From contig NC_134139.1 of the NCBI RefSeq assembly GCF_033958435.1, forward strand, positions 207,993,501 through 208,057,500: a DNA stretch of 64,000 nucleotides, given 5' to 3'. Made by a program: the position numbers and the translations under genes. Origin of the DNA: Carettochelys insculpta. Taxonomy: Eukaryota; Chordata; Testudines; Carettochelyidae. Below the pieces are notes generated by a model that searched no databases, was not told the origin of the DNA, and saw only the letters and a program-made list of their open reading frames with translations. This document shows, one piece after another, positions 22,082-33,700 of this stretch; the first letter of the stretch is position 1; each line of letters begins with the position of its first letter.

Positions 22082-24800
22082 ACCTTAGACTTGGCTTTCA
22101 GCCTTGCAAGATTAAACAGTTTCCCCATCAGATCTTGTGTGCCGCAAGATGCCCTCTGTTGAAGATCCAAAGGCATGCTTCAGGACGAGTGCGAAGAAGA
22201 TCCCGAACAACGTCAGAGCAAGCACGCATCCTTGTTTGACGCCGCTCCTGATTCTGAAAGCATCTGATAATGCGCCATCATATTGAATGGTTCTTCTCAT
22301 GTCTTCGTGGAACGACTGGATCATCTTGAGTAACCGTGGAGGACAGCCTATCTTGTGGAGCAGTTTGAACAGACCATCCCTGCTGACCAAGTCAAAGGCC
22401 TTGGTCAGGTCGATGAAGGCAATATAGAGTGGCTTCCTCTACTCCCTGCACTTCTCCTGCAGCTGCCTTAGAGAGAAGACCATGTCAACGGTAGACCTCT
22501 CTGCGCGGAATCCGCACTGCGATTCGGGGTACACCCTCTCAGCAATCTTCTGGAGTCTGCCAAGGATGACGCGAGCGAACAGTTTACCAGTGACGCTTAG
22601 GAGGGAGATTCCATGGTAGTTGTTGCAGTTGCTTCTGTCTCCTTTGTTCTTATACAACGTTACAATGTTAGGGTCGCGCATATCGTGTGGAACCTCACCC
22701 TCCTTCCAGCACAGGCACAGCAGCTCATGTAGGGGTTCCAGGAGTGTGTCCGCGGCACACTTGATTACCTCTGGTGGTACCATCCTGGCCAGGGGCCTTT
22801 CCTGCTGCAATGCTCTCGATGGCTCTCTTCAGTTCATCCACAGTCGGTTCCTGATCCAATTTGTCCATTACTGGTAGGAGCTCGACGGCATCGAGGGCTG
22901 CGTCAACCACAACGTTCTCGCGTGAGTACAGCTCGCAGTAGTGCTCAACCCAGCGCTCCATCTGTTTGGCTTTGTCAGCGATGACTTCACCAGAAGTGGA
23001 TTTCAGAGGTGCCATCTTGTTCTGGGTGGGTCCTAATGCCTTCTGCATACCCTCGTACATTCCTCTGAGATTACCAAAGTCGGCACAGGTCTGGATGCTG
23101 CTGCATAGCTGGAGCCAGTGGTTGTTGGCACAGCGCCTGGCTGTCTGCTGTACTGTTCTTCTGGCCTCTCTAAGTGCTTGCTGGGTACTCTGGCTCGGTG
23201 AGCGTTTGTACTCCAGGAGTGCAGCGCGCTTCTTTTCAATGGCTGGAATCATCTCATCGGAGTTAGCTTCGAACCAGTCGTTCGTGTTTCTAGCTCTTCT
23301 TCCAAACACCGACAAGGCCGTGTTGTAAACTGTATCCCTCAGATGTTGCCATTTGAGTGTTGCATCGGTGCCCCCCAGGGCCGCTGCGCAGATTTTCCTG
23401 GAGGGTCTCTCTGAACTTTTCAGATTTCTCCGAGTTTGCCGTCTTTCTGGCGTCAATGCGGAGCCTTCCAGCAGGTTTAGAGCAGTACAGCTTCTTGGGT
23501 CTCAGCTTGAGCTTGGAGCAAATTAGCGAGTGATCTGTATCACAGTCAGCACTATGATAGCTGCGTGTCAGAAGGACGTTTTTGAGGTTATTACGCCTAG
23601 TGATGACCACGTCTAGTTGACGCCAGTGCTTGGAGCGTGGGTGTGTCCACAACACTCTGTGCTGGGGCTTCGTTCGGAAGAATGTGTTTGTGATGCACAG
23701 ATTGTGGTACGTGCACAGTTCAAGGAGACGCTGTCCATTGTCATTCATTTTTCCCACACCGAAGTGTCCTAAGCAAGAAGGCCATGAGGCCCAATCAGCT
23801 CCAACTCTTGCATTGAAGTCACCCAAGATGTACAGTTGTTCACGAGGAGGTATTTGCGCTACAGCAGCACTAAGCACATCATAGAACTTGTCTTTTACTT
23901 CTGGTGTGGCGTACAGGGTTGGAGCACAAGCGCTGATCAGGTGGACAGGACTGACGCAAGTTTGAAGCGTGATCCGAAGAAGTCTTTCTGATCCGCCCAT
24001 GACTAATTCCATCATTTGTAGAAGGGTGTTTCTGACAGCAAAGCCAACACCATGCTCCCTGGGTTCTTCTTGTGCTTTACTCTGCCAGAAAAAGGTGTAG
24101 TCCTTTTCCTTTAGAGATCCCGAATCTGCAAGTCGCATCTCTTGCAGTGCAGCGATATCAGCTCAGAGCCTCTTCAGTTCCTTGTTGATGACAGCGGTCT
24201 TTTGGGTGTCACTGATAGCCTGAAGATCTTCAGTCAAGCTGGTCAGCACGGTCCGCACATTCCAGCAAGCAAGCTTAAATTGTTGATGTTTCTCATTTCA
24301 TGTTGATTTTCTTATTGGTTTGCCTGGTGCCCAAATTTCAGTCACTTGTCAGGTTCAGGAACCTTAAGCCTCACGCATCCAGCAAGGCAGGTGAACTGTG
24401 GTGGGACAGTACCCTATTGGCTGGGGGCTGCCCAGCTTGAGGCAGGCGGTGACTGTCCAGTGAGATGCAAGGATCTCTCCCACTGTCAAAGGCAACCCCT
24501 GTCGCTCGTTCTCTACGCCAGTCGAGCAAGAGCTTATAACCAGTATCTGTTGCCTCCCGTGTTGATGCAACGCTGTTCAGTGATGCCAGAGCACCTCTCC
24601 GGGTGCGAGCCTGGGCACTTATTATGGAGACTCTGGGCTGCCCAGACACCAGTGTCCCCCTCTCGGCTTTACTGATATAGTCCAAAGGAGAGGATAACCT
24701 CCACGTCTGGTACCAGCTCAGCTGCAGGAGTTGCCGGGACAGCGCCAGAAGTTGACACCGAACCGCCTTCGGACTCCACTCCGGATTTTCTGTCAGGGTT

Positions 24801-25850
24801 TACTCCCTTAGCCTTGCTCCTTCCCAGCATAACCCACAAGGCAGTGGGGTGTGGAGAATGTGGTTAAGGATCCCACTACTTCATACCTCTCTGTCACCAC
24901 AAGTCACCAGAGCTCCCTGTGGAGCAATGACCTCATATCCCCAGGACCCTCCTCCCCACCTTTCGCCTCCCCCCGCCAGCTACTATCACCATAGGACCCT
25001 CCCCAACCCTCTACCCCCATCTGCTCCCATGTCCGCCCTCCTCACTGTACTGGCCCCTCTCCCCCCAGCTGCTCTCAGTGCCCCCAGGTCCACCTTCCCC
25101 CATCGCTCTTCAGGCTCTTTTCTTCAGAGACTCCTTTTCCTGATAGTGCTGCCTTGCAGGGCACAGGTGGAACACCATACCTGAAAAGGACAACAAACAT
25201 GGGGTTCCTCCCTCGGCGAACTCCCAGAGGCGAACTCCCTTCCCTGTTAGCTGCTGCCCCTGTTTGCTGCTCACAGTGTTTGCTGAAAGCTCCCTTCTTA
25301 TAGAGAGAGCTGCTAGCTGGTTAGGCCTGGCTCAAAGCCTTGCCTCCAGTCTGATCAGCCCTTGAAGGCTCACCTGGCAGGGAACTCCCCCAATTCACAC
25401 CTTGCAAACTGCTCAGGCACACAGCAGCTGATCAAACTGCCCTTCTCTGCAAAGTAACATAGCTGCAGACAGACATTCACGCACCAGCTCACCACACAGC
25501 CCCCCAAATCCCACACTCACCCAAGCTCCTGTAGGTGGGGACCCATTCCAACAATTCAGGAACACCTGGTGACCCCAGGCAGATCAAAAATGGGACTGTG
25601 GGGGCAGCAGAGATGTAACTAGTGAATTATGCGCCTGAGGCAAGCCTCTAAAATTGCACCCCTTCGTGTTTATATAAGGAGTAGATCTTTCATAGAAAAA
25701 AGGAAAAGACATTAATAATAATAAACTAATAATACTACATTTGTTATTGTTAATTATTATTTTATTATTATAGTTCATCTGAGTTGTGGTGGGGGAAAGA
25801 TCCTCATCCTCAAACCACTCCCCACTCAGCTCCTCCAGCTTGAACCCCTG
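24801..25850. other. Intergenic, with AT-rich trinucleotide stretch
   Basis: No gene. At 25710-25775 there is a run of ATT/AAT trinucleotide-like repeats (AATAATAATAAACTAATAAT, TTATTATTTTATTATTATAG). The C-rich 24900-25100 part has open frames without motifs. Confidence 0.5.
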
Positions 25851-26397
25851 TGATGGGGTTCAGGGGTTCCCAAGCTCTGCACCCTGTTTGCAGGTAGGAG
25901 TGACTCTGACTCAGCAGGAGAACAGCAAGTTTATTAGCTGACAGGACACAGGGTCGTACAGCAGAGTCCATACAGCTGCCAGAGACAGCCAGTCCAATCC
26001 ACGCTGGGGACAGGAGGCCCCAGTGGGCCCCCAGAGCCAGGGCCTTGCCCCCTCCTTTGTCTCCCTCCCCTAGCCCAGACTAACCGCTTTCCAACTCCCA
26101 GTTCCAATTCAAACCCCTCAGGCTCCACCTCCCGCTTTGTCTGCAGTACAAAGGTGTCACCTGGTCCCCTTGGTTACCCTCAGCAGGAGCCCCACACCCT
26201 CTGTTGAGCCCCACACATACACATACCCATCCCCCACTCCATCACAACCCCACACGCAGGAGCTGGCTGAGTCACACTCAGGGGTGGGGAAGATACAAAC
26301 AAAATTATGAAAACTGACATCCGCAACATAGAAAAGAAGGAGGGGGCAAAAGAGGGGAAGGGAGGGGGCAAAAATGACTTTTTGCAGGAGTCTGTTA
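25851..26397 (-). repeat. Possible solo LTR, minus strand
   Basis: On the minus strand a candidate polyadenylation signal AATAAA (25929-25934) is followed about 80 bp later by an end reading CCCCATCACA. The opposite limit near 26397 is set only by a change in sequence character. No coding part is attached and no target duplication was found, so this is tentative. Confidence 0.35.
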
Positions 26398-26430
26398 CGT
26401 GGGTTGCTTGGGATGACTGCAAATATCAAA

Positions 26431-26655
26431 TATCAGAGGAGTAGCCTTGTTAGTCTGGATCTGTAACAGCAACGAAGGGTCCTGTGGCACCTTATAGACT
26501 AACAGAAAAGGTTTGAGCATGAGCTTTCGTGAGCACAGACTCACTTCATCAGATGCTGGTCCAGCATCTGATGAAGTTGAGTCTGTGCTCACGAAAGCTC
26601 ATGCTCAAAACTTTTCTGTTAGTCTATAAGGTGCCACAGGACCTTTCGTTGCCAT
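26431..26655. mobile_element. SINE inverted dimer (foldback) with 13-bp target duplication
   Basis: Left arm begins TATCAGAGGAGTAGCC and runs through GGTCCTGTGGCACCTTATAG to CATCAGATGCTGG. The right arm is its reverse complement, starting TCCAGCATCTGATGAAG. The arms meet at about 26568 with almost no loop. TGCAAATATCAAA occurs at 26418-26430 and again at 26656-26668, so the palindrome inserted as one unit. I recognise the arm as the turtle tRNA-derived SINE often called Cry, from memory. Confidence 0.9.
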
Positions 26656-26889
26656 TGCAAATATCAAAGTGGTCCTTATTATGTATAACTGCTTCTCTCC
26701 GGAAGTCGCAGCATAAGGAGCTGCAGATGGCTCCTTAAAGAACCCCATACAGCTCCGAGCTGCTGGCGACCCTTAACAAATCTAACTGCGATCCGTGTTT
26801 GGGTCTCAACCCAGAGGTTGGGAATCCCTGGTATATTGCCTGTCCTTGGCCCAGGTGCGACCGCTGCGGGAGTCCTGCATCCAGCTCTG

Positions 26890-27130
26890 TGTGTCTACAG
26901 TTCAAGGCTCATTCACCGGAGATGGTTCAGAGATCAGCCCTGAGAATGATTAAAGGACTAAGTCTGCCCTGCAAGGAGGGAGCCAAGGAGCTCCAGCTGT
27001 TTAGCTTAACAGACGGGTTACAGTGCCACTCGCTCACAGTCTGTATTTACCTCCACAGGGAGCAAACATTTGTGTTACCAAAGCACATGAGACTGGCCGG
27101 AGTGGAGCAAAGATCCATCCAAGCCAGCGT
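26890..27130 (+). mobile_element. Possible degenerate CR1/L3-like fragment
   Basis: The frame 26799-27269 contains VQRSALRMIKGL and ELQLFSL, echoing the [11 protein letters not shown]...[11 protein letters not shown] block of CR1. The rest is diverged, so this may be an ancient copy or coincidence. Confidence 0.35.
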
Positions 27131-27399
27131 CCATCGCCCGGGGCCCAGAGGCGTGAACCGAGCAGAAAGAGCCCCTGGCGGGAAAAGGCCTAGCAGGGCC
27201 CTATGGCTGGAGTTGTCACTGGGGAAATTCAATGGGAAATGCGGCCCCCAGCTGCCAGAGAGGAATTAACCACAGGGGGGTCCCACTGGTGAGGGTGGGA
27301 AGTGGGGGGGGGGCAGCAGCCACAGCAGAGCGAGGACAACCCCTCGATGTGATGCGAGGAAACTGCCCAGGGGGGTCAGCAACAGGGCCCCCCTCTAAT

Positions 27400-27751
27400 G
27401 CTCCCCCCTCCGCGGGTGGAATAAGTGTCACGTGCGCCAAGGCAGGGCCCGATGCGAACCACCCGGGCTGCTCATCGGCGGGGGGCACCGGCGCCTCTCC
27501 CGGGCGCGCAGCCAGCGCGGCTCCCGCACCCGGCCGGGAGCCCCCGGGGGCCCTGCCAGCCCCAGCCCCAGCCCCAGCCCCAGCCCAGGCTGCCTGGCGC
27601 CTCCGAGCCCCCCCAGCCCCGCTGCGGCCGGATCGGGATCGGGATCGGGGCCGGGGGCGGGGAACACGCGGCGCCCAAGGGCGGGGCTGGGTCCCGCAGC
27701 TGACTGCGGTCATGTGACCCTCCTTCCTGCTCCGGCGGCGGCGGCGGCGGC
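27400..27751 (+). promoter_or_regulatory. CpG-island promoter of SLC35F6 with two E-boxes
   Basis: Dense CpG and GC-box-like G/C runs lead into the SLC35F6 start codon. GTCACGTG lies at 27427-27434 and GTCATGTGAC at 27709-27718, only 34 bp before the ATG. The second differs by one base from the CLEAR-type E-box GTCACGTGAC bound by TFEB/MITF factors. No TATA box is evident. An AGCCCC repeat occurs at about 27558-27590. Confidence 0.75.
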
Positions 27752-30700
27752 ATGGCCTGGAGCCGGTACCAGCTCGGCCTGGCCGGGCTCATGCTGCTCA
27801 CCGGCTCCATCAACACCCTCGCGGCCAAGTGAGTGGGGGGGGGCCCTGCACCCCGATCTCAGGGGCCGGTGCCGGTGCCGAGGCCGGGTTCCTGGAGCCA
27901 TGGGGGCTGGGGGGGGCCCTGCACCCCGATCTCAGGGGCCGAGGCCGGGTCCCTGGAGCCATGGGGGCTGGGGGGGGCCCTGCACCCCGATCTCAGGGGC
28001 CGAGGCCGGGTTCCTGGAGCCATGGGGGCTGGGGGGGCCCTGAACCCCAATCTCCAAGACTCAGGGGGCGGCTGCGCCCTAATCTAGGAGCAGGAGGGGG
28101 GTCTCTGCATCCAGATCTCAGCGCCTAAGGCAGGGAGCTGCGGGGGAGGGGGGGCCTCACCTGCTCTCGGAGAGCCACCTGGGGAGCACAGCAAGGGGGT
28201 GTTTCCTCTGGGCTTCATGCCCCCTGTCTGTCTGGTCCCGTCCACTGATCTGTTGGGCTGAAGTGAGCCAGGCCCTGATCTGCAGAGGAGGAGCAGGGTG
28301 GGAAGATACAAGACCAGCTCTGATCTCGGGCCCCCCCAGTGCCTCTCCTGGGTCACTCCCCAGCCCTCAGCAAATGGGGGAGCGTCGGGGTGTCTGGACA
28401 GGTGCGTCACATGCCTCAGTTCTCCAGCTGCTGTGCCGGGTGTGCCCAGTGCTGTACATGCAGGCGCTTTCAGCTCCGCTGCCAGGCTGTTCGGAGGGCC
28501 AAGGCTCTGGCCCCAGAGAGGCCTGGGCGTAGACGGGTGGTTCTCCTGGGCCTGTCATTGCAGAGCCCGAGCGCCTGGCCACAATGAATGAAATACCAGA
28601 TGGGGAGACCGAGGCACAGGGCAATTAAAGCAGCTCGCCCAACGTGGCCCAGGAGGTGACCACCCTCTGCTGAGTCCCTGCCTTGGCAAACTGTGTCTCC
28701 ACAGAACCTGCTGATTAGACTTTTTTTTAAAGCCTCTTGCAAAATGCAGAGCTGAGTCAGCGTAGGGGGTCTCTGGGCTGGGCCCGGCCTGTCTGCTCAT
28801 GTGGCAGGTGGAGTCATGCTCTGCCGTGACTTGTGCAGAAATTCTTCTGGCCTAGCTGGACCGTCCTGTGCACAGCCAAGAAAGTAGTTCTGCTCTGGCG
28901 TACTGCGGTGCGCCCGGCCCTGCATCTGGACTCCCGGGCTGTGCCCTCAGGTCCCTCCAGCTTTTCCCAAGGAGCTTTGAGGCTCCATTTTACGGGTTTC
29001 CCACACATCCTGGTGCCTGTGGCACAGAGCAGATGCTGCCTTCACCCCTGGTGCAAGACACAAGCTCTCTGCATCTGCAGAAAACTCAGCGTCACCTCTT
29101 CTCGCTTCCCCACTCCCATAGGCCTCTGGGCCCTGGGCAGTTGAATTTGGTGGTGGATTTTCAGATTCTGGTCAATGGCCCATGTGCCTTGTGACTCCAG
29201 GATGTTGCTGATCCACTAGGGCTTGTGCTTACGCCCGTGGGCTGATGGAGCAGGAGAGATCGAAGGAGGTCTTTGTACGTGGCAGTGGAACAGGTCAGGA
29301 ACCGGAACAGCCACAATGGAAAGTCCCAAATGCACCCTGCTTCGGCTGCCGCCCTGTCCAGCCCTTTTGCTCTTGCTTGAATCTTTTAACACAAAAAGGT
29401 TTTGCCTGTTTGCTGTCTGGACAGTGTAGTCCAACTCCCCTGGTTTCTGTGATGTGCAGCGGATGCAGCTTCTTGGTTCCCGGCAATGAGCTGCCAGCCG
29501 GTCATTGCCAAGAAGGGAATCGCTGGTGTCTTTGAGGGCAGATTGGGGTACCGGCTGGCCTGCTACCTGCACAGGGGGTAACGAGGGAATCCTGTCGGGC
29601 AGGGGCGGGGAGCTGCCGCTGGAGGATAGGGCTTTCCACTGGAACAGGCAAGCAAAGCCGCACGGTACCTCTCCTTGTTCTTGCTGGGCTGTGTCCTGCC
29701 CTGGCACTCCACTGCCCAGGTTGAGCATTTCCAGCTCTGCTTTCAGCCTTGCCTGCAGCCAGGGTGTTCGCTGGCGAACACGGTACCTGCCCTGCTCGAA
29801 ACCATTGCTAATAGTTGACTCCCGGGAATTCCAGGCATGGGGGATCAGTGCTCGGAGGACCTCCCTGAATGCTGACAAACATGTCATAGAATCATAGAAC
29901 ACTAGGACCGGAAGGGGCCTCGAGAGGCCATCGAGTCCAGTCCCCTGCCCCGACGGCAGGACCGACCACTATCTACACCATCCCTGATAGACATCTATCT
30001 AATCTGTTCTTAAATATCTCCAGCGAGGGAGATTCCACAATCTCCCTTGGCAACTTATTCCAGTACTTGACCACCCTGACAGTTAGGAACTTTTTCCTAG
30101 TGTCCAACCTAAACTTCCCTTGCTGCAGTTTAAGTCCATTACCTCTTGTTCTCTCCTCAGAGGCCAAGAAGAACAAGTTTTCTCCCTCCTCCTTATGACT
30201 CCCTTTAAGATATCTGAAAACCGCTATCATGTCCCCCCTCAATCTTCTTTTTTCCAAGCTAAACAAGCCCAATTCTTTCAGCCTTTCTTCATAAGTCATG
30301 TTCTCCAGACCTTTTATCATTCTAGTTGCTCTTCTCTGGACCTTCTCTAATTTCTCCACATCTTTCTTGAATTGGGGTGCCCAGAACTGGACACAATATT
30401 CCAGCTGAGGTCTAACCAGCGCAGAGTAGAGCGGTAGAATGATTTTTCGTGTCTTGTTCACAACACACCTGCTAATGCATCCCAGAATCAGGTTTGCTTT
30501 TTTTGCAACAGCATCACACTGTTGATTCATATTTAACTTGTGATCTACTAGAACCCCTAGGTCCCTTTCTGCCGTACTCCTTCCTAGACAGTCTTTTCCC
30601 ATTCTGTATGTGTGATACAGATTATTCCTTCCTAAGTGCAGCACCTTACATTTATCTTTATTAAACTTCATCCTGTTTACTTCAGACCATTTCTCTAATT

Positions 30701-33700
30701 TATCTAGATCATTCTGAATTATGACCCTATCCTCCAGGGTAGTTGCAACGCCTCCCAGCTTGGTATCATCTGCAAACTTAATAAGTGTACTTTCTATGCC
30801 AATATCCAAATCATTAATGAAGATATTGAACAGAACTGGTCCCAAAACAGACCCCTGCGGAACCCCACTTGTTATGCTTTCCCAGCTGGATTGAGCACCA
30901 TTAACAACTGCTCTCTGGGTGCGATTAGCCAGCCAGTTATGCACCCACCTTATTGCAGCGCGATTTAAGTTGGACTTGCCTAGTTTGTCGATAAGAATAT
31001 TATGCGAGACCGTATCAAATGCTTTACTAAAGTCTAGGTATACCACATCTTGCCTCGCTTGGCTCGTAGCTGGTAATGAAGCGATGAGGCTGTGGGGGTC
31101 ACACAGAATGAAATCATCAGAGAAAGAAGTTAATCGGGGCCCTTCTCTCTCCTGGCTGGGTGTGACTTTGCAGGGCTGAGGGAATCGGGCCCAGGATCAC
31201 GCTCTGCCCAGCTCCCGTCCTGGGGCAAAGGGTTTTGTTTTGTAGGGCCCCGATGCTGCCCCGCAGCAGGTGAACTCCTGGGCGGAGTCTGTGGGTAAGC
31301 CGTGCTGGGTGGGGCTGCCATGGGAGACACTGGGGCAGAGCTCACCAGCCTGGCTCTGCCAGGGGGCAGAAACCTGTCTCTGGAGGGGCTGGGCAGTCAG
31401 TTCTCAATCTTGGGCTGCACTTTTCCACGATGTCGCTGGGGGCGGTGCAGGGTCTGGGGTGGAGGCTGGGTGCAGAGGCGGGTCGGGGTGTGGGAAGGAG
31501 CTTGGAAGAAGGAGGGGGTTGTGGGCTGCGGCAGGTGCTTGGGGGCAGGCTGGGGGAGGAGGGGGTGGGTGCAGGAGGGGGGATGCAGCAGGTTTGAGTT
31601 GTGACACAGGGGGGGCAGAGGGCTGGGTACCAGGTGCAGGCGCTGGCCGGGAGGCGCTTACCTAAGCGGCTTGCAGCCAGCTGCCCTGTGTGACCCTGGG
31701 GCAGACTCCCTTCCTGCCCCGTCCAACGCACCACTCAAAGGGACCGGCTGCTCTGCATGCTACAGGCCCCAGGGGGGTGGGGGGGTCGTGCATTGCAAGC
31801 CCAGCCCACGCAGCTCCCATTGCTTTCTGGCCAATGGGAGCTGTGAGATTGTGAAGGCCGCACATGCGGCTGCCCTCTGCCCAGAGGCTCCCCATGCGTG
31901 GAGCACACGGCCCCCACAGCCAGCCACTTGGAGCGGCGTGTGGGGTGCAAAAGGCAGGGCCACATTTTCCCCACCTCTGCCTATGGCTGGATGGGTTCGG
32001 GGGCAGCTGCCACCCCCTTCACCTCCCAAAGGGTGGCCCGTCCAGTCCTCGCTCGCACGGCACCGCCTGTTTGCGCCCCGACTCGAGGGATCCCTCGTAG
32101 CTGCAGTGCTGACATCTGATTCCCGAGCTCCTGGCTCGCTTCCTCTGTCTGTTACACAGGGGTGTCCCGTTCGCTTCGCTGTCACTCCTCCCTGGGGACT
32201 GGTGCCAGGAACCCTCAAGCTTTGTGCTAATCGCTGGGCTCGCAGCCATGTCTGCAGAGTGACTGGCCGAGCAGCGGCCCTCCTGTCTGCAGGCCCCAAG
32301 GAGAGCAAACTTGCCTTGCCTGGGAAGTCTCTGACTTGGCTGCTCGTCAGGTGCTTTGTAACCGGGAAAGCTGGCTGGGAGCTCTACGCCGAATCACGTT
32401 TTGTCTGAAAAAAAAAAAAATTGTGAAAGCAGAAGGAGTTGGCGAGAGGGGGCTGGTTTGGCCACGGCTCCCAGGGTGAGAAAAAGTTGCACAAAAGTTG
32501 GGGGGATTGTTCCTTTCGGCTGCTGTGAGTTGCCTGGTTCGAAGTGGCTGCTGCAGAAGGGAAGCTTGCGAGGCTGAAAAGAAGCTTTAAAAAAAGAGAC
32601 GGTCAAAAGGAAACACTTTGCTTGCCCCAAACAAAACCTTCTTACGGCTCATTTGGCCCCAGGCGTTTTCTGCTATTTTGTGGTTCTGGTTCTGGGTGGC
32701 TAAAAGATTTTAAAAGCCTTGAAAATAATCCCAAGTTGGGGGAAGCGCATTTGTGCCGAGCACAAGAACTGCTGCCCTCTGGGGCACTCGCTGGAACTCA
32801 GCGAATCCTCTGCCGCCTGCCCCAAATGAAGGGTGGAACATGTGGCCCACCTACAGCCCATCTCAAAAGCACTGGCAGCCTGCAGGCAATTGGGGGGGCT
32901 GTGTTCTCCCATGCTGGGAGGAGGCCCTGAGATTGCGTTGTTGCTCTGTGTGGGAGTCTCAGCTGCGTGGGATTTGAACCTGTGACGATGCTCAAACCCC
33001 GTCCTGTGATTCACCTACAGATCCTGCTGGGCGAGGATGGTGCTTCAGCAGCTCCAAGGCTGTCTTAAAGCAGCTCTTCCCTTTATTCCCTGGCTAGACT
33101 GAGCCCGCTGCTGCTCGTAACCACTTCCCCATAGCTAGCAAGCATGTGACACGTGCCTGAAGGCTCCCCTCAAAGAGAGCTCTGAGCTTCGCTGTCCCAG
33201 ACCAGCGAGACTGGCTCCAGCCTGCTGACCTTGTGTGAACAAGCTGGATTTACTCTCTAGGAACGGAAAGCTGGGCATCCACTTCTCATCCACTTCATCG
33301 TCCCTCTAGTCCTGGTGACACGCTAGGCTAGAAACAGCAACAGTATCTGTCCAAAGGACCGGGCCTTGTGTATACTGTAGCAAGCTCCAAGCTGAAAATC
33401 TGGCCTTTGCTCCAGAATTGCGAATGTCTAAGGCAAGTTTTTCAAATGCAGGCAGATGCCACATAGTTTCCTGAGGCAGCAGTGAGGCTGAAAGGCGCTC
33501 TGAGGCAAGGATGGATAGCGCCCATTGGCTTGGCATGTTAACTCTGAAACCTACTGACAACGAGACTTCAACTGCCAACTATTTCACTGCCAATCACTTA
33601 AAATACCCCACAGCTGATGGGCCCGTCCCACTGTTTCAAACCACTCAGCTAGTGCCTCCCAAATCCAGCCCTGGCCTTTCCGCTGTTCACCCTGGTTTCC

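Larger units (their letters stand above)
19562..24800 (-). mobile_element. RTE/BovB-like LINE, near full length, decayed, split by an ERV
   Basis: Reading on the minus strand from 24.8 kb: an unassigned 5' region; an APE-type endonuclease (24138-23290, motifs ILGDFNARVGAD, DVVITRRN, DTDHSLI); a linker (23456-22725, ending AAGKAPGQDG); reverse transcriptase (22810-22112, motifs YHGISLLS, GFRAERSTVD, GVKQGC); the catalytic box region (20571 downward); and a C-terminal tail to 19736 with GSETWTL-like and LRWLGHVHRM motifs. Several frameshifts separate the parts. The catalytic FADD box reads FADA, so the RT is inactive. The ERV fragment 20572-22081 interrupts the ORF. It is the same family as 11848-12526. 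The 5' limit near 24800 is uncertain. Confidence 0.88.

Noticed and set aside
1..27400. Exons of KCNK3 or CENPA, expected near SLC35F6 in mammals
   Set aside because: No potassium-channel pore or histone-fold sequence was recognised in any frame.
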